The position numbers and the translations under genes are program-made. A DNA stretch of 64,000 bases, taken from positions 6,076,501-6,140,500 of the forward strand of contig CP126196.1 in the NCBI GenBank assembly GCA_030272155.1. Reading direction: 5' to 3'. Position 1 is the stretch's first letter, and every line of letters begins with the position of its first letter. Positions 36,669-46,549 of the stretch are shown here, one piece after another. The notes under the pieces were generated by a model, which ran no database searches, was not told the origin of the DNA, and saw only the letters and a program-made list of their open reading frames with translations. Source of the DNA: Tetradesmus obliquus. Its lineage: Eukaryota > Chlorophyta > Chlorophyceae > Sphaeropleales > Scenedesmaceae.

Positions 36669-36967
36669 ATGACAGAATTAGGCATGGCAAATGCACAACC
36701 GTTCACCTGCAAGCAATGCTGGTCCAGAAGTCCTGCCCGAAGGCTCCTGGCGCTCCAAGTGGGCTGTCCACGCAGGCACGTCTGTCCAGCATCATGGCAC
36801 CATAGCATCATGCGAAGTTCTCGCCTGTATGCGCAAAGAAGGTTTACAGGGCAGCGGCAGCGTCAGATGAGCACGCCCGGGCAGGGCTGCCATCTGCGCG
36901 CACCGCACCCCCTTGAAGTAGTGCCAGGTAGACCGTGGTGTAGGTTCCAGTGATGACACTCGCGGGA
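36669..36967 (+). repeat. Diverged R1 copy
   Basis: About 300 bp alignable to R1 from ATGACAGAATTAGGCA to the GACACTCGCGGG block, including CACCATAGCATCATGCGAAG. It is clearly older than the two long copies. Confidence 0.75.
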
Positions 36968-37799
36968 CACAAACAAGCACAAAACAGAACACCAGCAGCA
37001 GCTCTGCTGCATGCCTCTCATGTGCACGAGAGGAAAGTGTTGTTGCAGATGCTGAGCCGCAGCATCTTCTTGTAGTGGTTCATCCCAGGGACGCTGCAGA
37101 GCAAGGCTGCTGCTGTCGCGGAGGCAGAGTTGGAGGCAGTGCCGGCGTCCTTGGTGTTGTTGCTCGCGCTGCTGCTGCTGCCGGTCCTCCGTCAGTAGGT
37201 GCTTCGAGGAGAATCCCGAACAAACAAAACAGGTCCAGCAGCAGCGGAACCAGCAGCCAAGGTGCAGGTAAACAATAAGCTGCAACATGTTGACCTGCCC
37301 ACTGGTGCACAACCACTCCAAGGCTGGCGACCTCAGCCGCTGACTGCGGCAGTAAAACTGCACCAGCTCGACGCGCAGCCAGAAGCCTAGAGGCAAGGCG
37401 TGCGGCTGTTAGCCCAAGGTGTTTCTTATCAGCAGTCCAGCGGCCGACTGCTATCGCTCGAATTGTATTATAAGCAGGAGGCCGCTGCAGCAGCCGCACA
37501 AGTTAAGGTCGTGTAACTGGCTGCTATGTCCCTGCTGCAGGTAGTGTCCGGCCCGTACAGCCAGCTGCACGTTGATTAAAACATCCATGCTTTTGCGCTG
37601 TGCTAGAGAACAGCATAACCAACATCACAATGGACCTTGCATGGTTCATCTTGCTGCTAATATGCCACTAGGGCAGCGCTGGTTCATCTTGCTGCTAATA
37701 TGCCACTAGGGCAGCGCCCAAGGTGAGCAGCAAGAGACTGCAACAGTCACGCGACACTAGACAGTACTGCAAGACACAACTCCATCATTCTCATAGTGC
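36968..37799. other. Stretch with Gln/Leu-rich frames and a short tandem repeat
   Basis: GCTG-rich sequence gives open frames on both strands at 37075-37500, but no domain is seen. A 38-bp tandem duplication lies at 37642-37717. Confidence 0.4.
37642..37717 (+). repeat. Perfect 38-bp tandem duplication
   Basis: Unit TGGTTCATCTTGCTGCTAAT and the following 18 bases, present twice in a row without mismatch. This suggests a recent event. Confidence 0.95.
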
Positions 37800-37975
37800 A
37801 TGTACTTTGGGGTTGTTTATTCGAACCTGCTCTACTACAAAAAAAAAACTCATAAGCTGTTTTTCAATTATAATTATATTTTATATTACATAGATTATAT
37901 GCCTTTGGGCATAGGCCAAAAAAAAGATAAAAATGGTTTGTTACTTTTAGATTTTTTCTACAAATTTTGGTGGCT
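37800..37975. other. AT-rich plastid-like insertion (possible NUPT)
   Basis: A sharply bounded AT-rich patch with A-runs and AATTATAATTATATTTTATA, then ATGCCTTTGGGCATAGGCC, a short palindromic motif of the kind scattered in chlorophycean plastid spacers. Composition differs strongly from both flanks. No organellar gene is recognisable, so the organellar origin is inferred from composition and motif. Confidence 0.45.
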
Positions 37976-38236
37976 GCATTGATCCACGCCAAGGGATTGA
38001 TTGCTCTTCACCATTTCATGTTCGCCGCACAAATGAGCACCTCTCATTGACGACACACAACAATATTTAGCAGCACAAAATGACGCAGCGTCGGCCGGCG
38101 TCCTTCGGTGCTGCTTAGTATTAAAGCAGGACCTCTGCATCTGCCAGCCATGTTGCTGATCAATGATACAGTGAGTGGCAGGTGTTGACTTGTGCGTTTA
38201 TAACATGAGGAACATGCAGCACATCATCAGACACAA

Positions 38237-39281
38237 CTAGAGGCAGGTAAGTGAGTTAACTCAAGTTGTGTTTTGTCGTAATGTGGATGAGATGCAGATG
38301 TGCAGCAGGATCAGCCTCCGCTGCGTATGTGTGGGGTGTGTCATGAGACACGCGCAAGCTTGCTAGCTATTGTGGAGGGAATGTGTGACTGCGTTACTGA
38401 TTCAACTTGCCTTGTGTAGCTTGCGCCGCCCGCTGCTGCAAAGCCAGTTGTGCAGAGCATGGTGCATGCGGCAAGCGAATGGGTGCATGCATAGCCATGT
38501 CACTTGGCCGTTCTGCTCTGCTGTTGCTGCTGCTGCTGCTGCTGCCTTTACGCATCAGGCAGTTGGCAGTGCTGCGCCATGTTACGCTGTATGTAGCCTA
38601 ACAACGAATGCACATGCAGAGTCTGTGATTGACGAGGTGCTGGCATATCCATGCTACAGCTGCTGCAGCTGCTAGTGCTGGTGGTGATACACCTGCTGCC
38701 GAGGCACTGTCGGCAACTTGAACCCTGACGAAGCATAAGTAAACAACAGAAGAAACAGTATAAAGCCCTCGTATTCGAACATTCCAGCTGTGCATTGTGC
38801 AGTACGAGATTCTGACCATCACTGCCTCTTGGCAACGCCCTGACAGCGTGAATTGACTTGATCCTGATCGAGTAATACTCTTGAAACAAGATTACAAGAT
38901 TTTGGGGCAACGACAAGATTCTCAAAAGCAGGCCGCCTTTACGATGACGGTTTTACATTGGAGCTGGAGTCAGAGCCTGAGGCATGCATGCCCGACCTAA
39001 AGCACTGAGTGATACATGATTTGCAGCTGCAAACCTTAGAATATGCTTATCCAGTGCTCAGATGCCCTGCATGTGCCTATATCAGGCGCACATATCTGCC
39101 GGCCGTGTACACATGTGGGCGTGTATGCCTGTAGGCCCTGATGCTGTATCCGCCAAGTGCAATGGTTTGCTGCTGTTTCAAAACATATGCAGCACTTTCA
39201 ACAAGCTTACGGCAGTGCCCCGATTGATAGCACACTTTGACCGGCCCGGGGCTCTGTATCAGACGCCAAAGCCTCAACTTG
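38237..39281 (+). repeat. Dispersed ~1-kb repeat R2, copy B
   Basis: Same order of blocks as copies A and C: CTAGAGG start, a GCAGCAGGATCAGCCTC block, GGTGCTGGCATATCCATGCT, AGGCCGCCTTTACGATGACG, ACCGGCCCGGGGCTCTGTAT and a terminal CCTCAACTTG. Same orientation as the other two. Confidence 0.75.
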
Positions 39282-39391
39282 CAATTAGTCGCGTATGTAT
39301 GGCCACAATCCCCAAGATTGCAGAACATGGTTGCTTGTAATTTGTGTGCACTCCACGCCAGTCTGGTGTTTCACCGTTGGGTGCTGGTGTT

Positions 39392-39686
39392 TCAAGTGCA
39401 ATGGCCATTGTGAAGCTGTGCACTGACAGTGCGCACTGCTGCTGGCAGCTGACATGCCGTCCTTGCACTCCTTCGTCGTTTGGCTGCACCTGCCATGACT
39501 GCTGCAGGGGCCTTGAGTCCACGGGATTGGCTGCACCTGCCCGCAGCATTGAGATTTACGTGTGGGTGACAACAGCTCCACATCCAAATAAGCAGCCAAC
39601 CATAGGTGAGCATACAGGCTGTCCAGTGGCAATGAGGCATGCTGGGGCGTTTGGAGCTTGTACAACTGCCCAATATAAAGTTGCAA
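39392..39686 (-). other. Possible EGF-like exon
   Basis: The minus frame encodes CSSHGRCSQTTKECKDG followed by HCQCTASQW. The spacing resembles an EGF-like module (C..HG.C...C.C) of the kind found in algal exostosin-like (GT47) proteins. Flanking exons of such a gene were not recognised, and a plus-strand frame is also open here, so the call is weak. Confidence 0.2.
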
Positions 39687-40010
39687 ACACCTGGTGTGCT
39701 AAACAGCAGGGTCAATGCTTGACTGCCAGCCGCACAGGACAGCTGCCGCATACACTGCACTTTTCTTAGGTGCTGAAACCGACCCAGGACCCTGACTTGA
39801 TCCGTAACGTAATGCACACGCTGCCCGGCGGTTGGCAACAGCCGGTAACGGTGACGTAAACAGCTACTCCCTCTCATGACAGGGATGCCGCAAAAGGGTC
39901 ACAGAGATTGTTCGCTTGCAAACAATTATAGCATGCCAGACAGGCAATTTAAACACAACTTGCCGGAATGTACTGTACCGTCTGGTAAGCAGGGGACCCG
40001 TGCGTGTTGT

Positions 40011-40125
40011 ATGAATGAATGAATGAGCTACGCGTGGTGTGTTCACACTTTTCACCCGCGTAAGTTAAGGAAGGGGACGTGTGTGGCGATGAGGATACCT
40101 CATGCGCCTCCACGCCTCCTACCAT
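40011..40125 (-). mobile_element. Truncated 3' end of the element at 51533-53375
   Basis: Reverse complement of about 53255-53370, sharing CACACCACGCGTAGCTCATTC, the CTTAACTTACGCGGGT block and the ATTC tandem tail (here GAATGAATGAATGAG). Only the last ~115 bp are present, as expected for a 5'-truncated non-LTR insertion. Confidence 0.85.
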
Positions 40126-40960
40126 GTTGAACAGCATCTAATCCATTTGCGTGCTCAGGACCCCTTTATTACAACGTGACCCTGACTTAATTGGCAGGAT
40201 TGTTCAACAAATGCGCACTAAGGACTTTTTGCAGTGCTTATCCAGCTCTGGCAGTTGGCTGTACTGCTGATTAGCACAGCACTGCACTGTTCCTGGCAGG
40301 AACACGTCTGTGCCGCTCGTGCTTGCCTTGGGTGATTGGTGTTTGCAGTCCCAGTCACGTGCTTTGTGCAGGCCAACCATTGCATGGCTACAACATTGCA
40401 TGGCGTCGCACGGCATGGCAGCATGCGATTTCATGAACAGCAAAAGGACGCCACTGCTCTTTTAGCTCCAACTTTCCATGAGTTACTAGGTGTTAGTTGC
40501 TTGCACAAAATTTGCTGGAAACCGTATCACGCATGTGTTTTGTACATGTCATGTTCTGTTCATAAAGTAAGCACGTCAACTGCAAAAAAGCAGCTGGTTT
40601 TCACCGTGGACAAATTATTAGAGTTTCACCCAGCAAGAAATCCGCACAGGCTAACAACATACACGCGTTAGCGCTACGCCCAGAGCAAAGCTGCGGAACA
40701 TGCACATGAGCTCCTCTGCGTAATTGTTTGGTCCGGTTCAACTGGAAACAAACAATCGATCAACCTCTGCCATGCTTTACGTCAAATCAGTACGGTGTTA
40801 ACAAACGTAATGCATCAGCAGGTCTCTGGTCCACCACCAGGCTCTAGGACCGACAAACACAACTACATCATCCTTAGCGGCGACTAGCCATGTTTTCAGG
40901 CTAGAATATGAACTTCCCTGAGCATCTGCTCAGACTGTCCGAGGTTGCTGCCAGGGTGAG
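40126..40960. other. Stretch without a recognised gene
   Basis: Probably includes the 3' UTR of the minus-strand gene that ends at 40961. Nothing else recognised. Confidence 0.4.
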
Positions 40961-43900
40961 TCAGACACTGCCCAGTCCAGCCAGTGTTCCATGTGCATCT
41001 GCATATGGCTTGTCAGCCTTGCACCTGACTGTGGCACGCAGGCGTTCTGTCAAGACTGACCACATTGATCCAAGTGTGCCAACCCAGCCTGTTGTATGCA
41101 CCACAGCAAGGCAAGCGGCAGGAATGGGATCACCAGCAAACAGTGAATAACAGGTGTGAGACTTTGAACGTCACCGAACTACGCATCCACCCACCATCAG
41201 CGTAAACGGATTGTGCATGTGCCCTATAAATCTTTCTGTATATGCGCTGTTTGTGCTGTGTGTCAGCATTCGTGTCAGCAGGATGGTGAAGACTAAAATC
41301 CATGACATTGGGTGGCACTAGTCATGCCTCACCATCACATTCGAGAGCCAGGTCCAGGTTAAGGAAAGCACGCAACGCCTCCGTTGTTGGTGCTGTGGCA
41401 AAAGGCTGCAAGCACAGAAAGCACAACAACGAGCAGATGTCTGGCAAAGCTCAGGCAGATGTTTGCCGAGTTCTGCTTAAGTGCGGCCTGGTGAGTTTGA
41501 GCTGTTGCTTGTGTTTTTACATCATTATTCGGTAGACTTGGTGATGCATAAAATTTGCAAATGCACAGCACCCCTCCAGCAGGTCAAGGAAGCAGTAGGT
41601 GTAAGCTGGGCCCCTTGACAGGACCTGGCCTAGGCTGGGCCAATGCCAGCCTGCAAGCCTTTGTTTGCTGTGCAACAATAGAAAAATGATGAGTGATCAA
41701 AAAAGCTACAAGGCAACACCATACTTAGTGATAGCATGATTCCAGACAGACCAGCCTGGGACTCACCGATTTACCATCATGATTGTTCCTTGGCACACTT
41801 GTGTACTGTATGGTCCAGGAGGTCATATTCCCAGCTAAGATCTTCAATGCCACAGGGTCTTCTGTGCTGACAAAAGCAGTTTGGTTCAGGACGTCAGTGT
41901 TGGCTGCGTGCAGAGCCTGGGCATAGCTTTGATATGTCGACTCGTTCACATACCGCATCTCTCCAATCCTAGTTTTGTCACCTCTGCGTATGTGAACTGA
42001 AACAGTGCCAGGCCCAATGACATGTTCCTGAAAGAAATGGCTTCTTAAAATGTTGACAACCTGCACAAATAAGGGACATGCTACTTGTGACATGCAGAAT
42101 ATAGCACGCGCCAGGCAGAGGGGGTGATTCCAAGCAGGAAGTGCTGTGTGCGCTCATGCATGTATAGACACTGTCACATGATGTAAACACATGTGCTGAT
42201 AAGCTAGCCACACATGGTCGCAAGTTTGCACGATAAACAGCAATGATACAGTACCCCTAGTATGGAGTTCAGGAGCAGTACCTGTAGCGTCCTGCTATTC
42301 AGGCGCATCAAGTAGCTCGTGGCAACGGCGCGGAACCAAAACATCTCTGAAACAATCCCTCCAATCTTCACTCCTTGGATGATTTTGTTGAGAAAGGGGT
42401 GCGCCTGCATCAAAAGCACAACTACGTTGAAAGGCAAGGCGGCAGATGATAGGGGCAGTGCTGCAACCCCTCCTGTGACAAGCACATTACCCAACGTTAC
42501 AATATGCACCTGCCTTACGCGTCAGCTCTGCAGTCAGCTCTTGAGGACGACAGAATTGCCTGTTCCCAGCAGATGACAGTTGAGTTGCAAGGGGGAAGAT
42601 ACAATTGACCTATGTCAGACTTGACGAAACCGAGGTGCACTAGCAGCCAAGAGACACACTTCTAGTGCATTATTTACAACATCCCTTGACTGTGCAAAGG
42701 TAGTTGTCTGCTGCTGTAGTGCATGCCGGGTGATCGGACACATTCAAGGGGATGTCTCACACACCTGCGGAGGCACCCGGCTGTATTCATTTTTATTTGT
42801 GACTGCGTTGAATAGTATCTTGTGACCATGCAGGCGCTTGCGCGCCGCATCCAGTACACCGTCTTGCAGGGACTTGCCCCATGCCGCCACAACTTCTGGC
42901 CCATACGCATCACGCAAGGAGCAGGAGGAAACTGGCTCAAAGTAGCATTCATCCAACGCCAATGCGCCGCCCTGGCAGTACCTGTTGCGCCAACCAGATG
43001 CTCAGTTAAAGCTGGTGGTACCATTAGTGCACCATCTATTCCAGGAAGTCGGACAACATTTCCATTGTGTTTCTGTTCACCTGATTTGCTGTTTCACACA
43101 GCACACTATCAATCATTAAATGCATTCTGTTGCTGCTGCTACTGTTGCTGCTGCTGCTGCTGCTGCGGATGCTGCTGCTGGTGCTGCTGCTGCTGCTGCT
43201 GCTGCTACTGCTCTGCTATCACTGTCACAAGGGGAGGTTCAATAACTGCTTGCCATCCAAGATCAGAACTTGGTGCATTCTTGAGTTGCTGATTTGACAC
43301 CTCATGAGTGGTTTTGCTCAGAGCAAGCATGGTCCAGCCCTGACAAGCTGTGGAGACTTGACAATCAGGAAAGACTTCAGCATGGAATCAAGCTGCATGC
43401 ACTGCAACGCTTAAGCAGTCTATCTGCATAGTTAACTTCATGTAACTTACGTTTTAGGTGAACCTCTGCAAGCAGGTACAAGCAAGCAGTATTTAGCCAC
43501 TGGCAGTGACCATATCCACATAGGCATGCTCCTGCTGTGCAGTGCATGAGCATGCACTAGCTCATGCTGTGCTCCTGACTATGTTTGCACATCGATGTTG
43601 CACAAGCACATCATATGTTTGCGTTGCACTACACGATCCATATTGCACTGAAGTAACCTCAATCTACCTGCGGAACACAAGAATAACATGAGTGCATGCT
43701 GAGCTCTATCTGCATCTAAGTGCTTGAAATCACATGTGCAAACTTAACACAAACCAGCCGCACTTTGTCTTAGGTTACGCTAGACCAAGCCCATGCGATG
43801 CATGCTGCCACAGCCCACCATTCAGTGACTGTCTCCAAGTGTGAAGTACCTTGTCCAAGGTGACTGATAGTCCAGCAGCAGCACCCTGCCCTCTGTCATA

Positions 43901-44241
43901 GCCCAGGCAAGGGCGTCTGCCAAGTAGTCCACCATCGCCCCAAGACCAAGATGGGTGGGGTGCCTGAACACCAAGAATGTGACATTGCTGCAGTCACTTG
44001 GGTGCTGGTGCTCGAATATGATCCTCTGCATCTCTGCAGTGCCAGGAAGTTGTGCTATGCCTTGCTGCTCTACTTTAGATGGCAGCCACGCGCGAGGCAG
44101 CTGCTTTGCAGAGCAGGGCTCCAGCTGCACTGATGCATTCGCAAGCAGGTAGTGCGTCCTCCAGGTGGGGCGCTGTTGCTGTGCTTTGCAGCAGCACACT
44201 GCCAGCGAGAATCCCAGGAAGAGATACGCCAAAAGAGTCAT
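40961..44241 (-). CDS. Fucosyltransferase-like protein (GT23-like), five exons
   Basis: Exons in transcript order: 43850-44241, 42765-42981, 42282-42404, 41767-42060 and 40961-41161 (stop TGA). All junction phases agree and give 408 residues. The N-terminus (LLAYLFLGFSLAVCCC) is a signal peptide or signal anchor. The first exon has DCSNVTFLVFRHPTHLGLGA and a conserved EGRVLLLDYQSPWTR, typical of the donor-fold entrance of alpha-1,6-fucosyltransferases. Exon 4 holds VSVHIRRGDK (His267 to Lys273), matching the GDP-fucose-binding HxRRxDK signature of FUT8/NodZ-type enzymes, followed by a Glu as in that family. The last exon has WVGTLGSMWSVL, like the conserved VGTxSS segment. Core fucosylation of N-glycans is plausible, but linkage is not provable here. 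The exon-5 acceptor is weak. Confidence 0.8.
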
Positions 44242-45170
44242 GAGACATGGACCAGGAACTGCCTGCTTGCTACTCGTACGAATGTTTGAGCGTGAGAACC
44301 CCTGACGTCAAGCAAGTCTTGGTTGTGACAGCTTTCGACGATGCAACAGTCTTACGGCTGTCAGAATCGCCGCATAGGCTGAAAAGTTGGGTGCGCATGT
44401 CGCATGTCCAGCTATTGCATGCCACCAGCACGCCGACGCCAAAATGACGACACGGTTGTGAACTTTGGTCATTAAATACGTACAGAAGACTGATCAGCAG
44501 CTCATGGGCATTTTCAAGTATTAATGGACAATAATTGTCCAAAGTGCAGGTTTCCATTTTTGGTGAGTCACAGCTGTCACCAGGTTCACTCCGCAAGCAC
44601 CTTTCCGTGATCACTTCAATGCTTAGGAATTTTGAGACTGTATTTATCCTTTTACTCTAGCAATGTTATTAGGGTGATTGGTGATTCGCGCTTAATAGTC
44701 CGGGCGGTCTTGCATTTCAAAACGAGTGCCGCAAGTCCTTGAGGCCGCATTCCGCAGTGCCAGTGTGCCTGTTTGGGCGATGGGTAGACGCCAAGCCACC
44801 TGTCAAAGATCCCGCAGCAGTTGTTTTATGACCCTACCTGAAGTTCTGCTGGGCGTGCCAGTCACTGGCTCACTGGTGACATCGTACAGGCTGCACTGAG
44901 GCATAGGTGTCGGGGGTCATCATCTCATTGCTGGTCACGCCGTGCCCCTCCCCTCCTCTCCCTCTACTGTGGACTTCTTGGAAGATGATCAAAGCTCCTG
45001 CAACCGCATCTGCATGGATTCACCTGCGAGCTGGAAGTGGTTCCGTGTGGTGTATCACCGCGTGCCCAGCCATGCTGCAGTATTCAAGGGTTATAACGTG
45101 CGGGGGAGTGGGTTGGGACTTTTAGCGGACTTTTAGCACTTTTACCACAGGTCCGGGCTGTAGTGTAATA

Positions 45171-45346
45171 TGTGCTGTGTGCTGCTCAGCTGAGAATGCT
45201 GAGCTGTCACTGCTCTGGCGGCTGCTGTGTGCGCGGCACACGCGTAGCCTGCCCGCTTCTGGCCCAACCTCACTCATTGCTGGCATGTACGTTGTTATGT
45301 TAAGTCAAGACGGCGATATTGTAACACACCTAAGACAATCATGATC
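45171..45346 (+). repeat. Direct repeat, unit 1 (pair offset 443 bp)
   Basis: Almost identical to 45614-45789. Contains the palindrome-like CTCAGCTGAGAATGCTGAGC and GCGCGGCACACGCG. Confidence 0.9.
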
Positions 45347-45439
45347 TGGTAAGCACGTTTTGTGCTGCAGGGATCATGAGGACTGACAGGTGTTAGTTTG
45401 ACTAGGCTGTTGTCATGAGGGTTCAAGTGCATGGTAGTG
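45346..45439 (-). repeat. Dispersed 94-bp repeat, inverted relative to 10988-11081
   Basis: Sits immediately after direct-repeat unit 1. It is the same length as its partner near 11 kb, with few mismatches. Confidence 0.75.
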
Positions 45440-45613
45440 TGATTTCGCTCTATTAAAGCAGATACAGCTTGGCTTGAATGCCAGCTGTTTGATTGTACGG
45501 GAGCAACGTTTGTGCATGCGCGTTTCCCTCCCACCCACCCTTGATACTCCATTGATGGGCTGGCATTTGCCTCTGCTTGACTGCATACCACCATGTCAGT
45601 GCTGTTTGGGATG

Positions 45614-45789
45614 TGTGCTGTGTGCTGCTCAGCTGAGAATGCTGAGCTGTCACTGCTCTGGCGGCTGCTGTGTGCGCGGCACACGCGTAGCCTGCCCGCT
45701 TCTGGCCCAACCTCACTCATTGCTGGCATGTCTGTTGTTATGTTAAGTCAAGACGGGGATATTGTAACACACCTTAGGCAATCATGATC
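45614..45789 (+). repeat. Direct repeat, unit 2
   Basis: Second copy of 45171-45346, differing at only a few positions. Confidence 0.9.
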
Positions 45790-46368
45790 GTGCATGCAGG
45801 TCAATCATTGCAAGGGTTATAACGTGCATGCAGGTCAATCACTGCATCGCAGCAAGGGGGTCTTCACTACACACAGTACACGCTGTGAGCGATGGAGGTG
45901 TAGCCCGGTGTAGCTAAGCAATTTACCTCAGCAACAATAGTGCCACCGGGTGAGTCAGCACACAGCTTAGCGAACACAATTGAGCATGAGCACAAATAGC
46001 GTGACAATGTGAGTCAAGGGACGTTCCCAAGGGCAAATGAATCAGCTCAATGCGATGAGGAAATGCCTGCATTCCGACAGTCATTCACGTCAAGCCCTAA
46101 GACCTGCTTGCTGTGAACGCGCCCTCCAATGCCAAACAATAAGCAAATCTCAATCGACAAGCTATTGACTGTAGGCATGCTGAAAAATCCACAAGTGCAC
46201 TGAGCTAAGCAAAACCACGACATGATAACGTCAGCAGCCCTGGTCTGATGACTCCCAGCCAGCTGGATTGGCTACAGTGCCAAGGGCACTTCAGAATGCA
46301 TTGCTGGCCGCACTACTAGTCAAGACAAACTTAGGCCAGATTTAGAGTCAAAAGGAGTTCAAGCTCCC

Positions 46369-46428
46369 GTGAACTCTGCTGCTGCCGGGCCTATGTTGTA
46401 GAAGGCAGTCTGAAGCGCTGCCTGCTGC
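46369..46428 (-). repeat. Extra copy of the GT17 C-terminal coding motif
   Basis: Read on the minus strand this encodes TAFYNIGPAAAE, a diverged duplicate of PAFYDLDPAAAE that ends the GT17 protein at 46550-46600. It lies about 185 bp past the GT17 stop, separated by a CTG/CTT triplet run. Confidence 0.7.
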
Positions 46429-46549
46429 TGCTGCTGCTGCTGCTGCTGCTTCTGCTGCTTCTGCTGCTTCTGCTTCTGCTGCTGCTGTTGCTGCTCATGC
46501 TGCTGCTGCTCCTGGATGATAGGGCTGCAGGGCTTGAGCAATCGCAGCC

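Larger units (their letters stand above)
44242..46368. other. Intergenic region with a 176-bp direct repeat pair
   Basis: No gene recognised. Carries the direct repeats at 45171-45346 and 45614-45789 and the 94-bp inverted-family repeat at 45346-45439 between them. It presumably contains the promoter of the gene starting at 44241. Confidence 0.5.
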
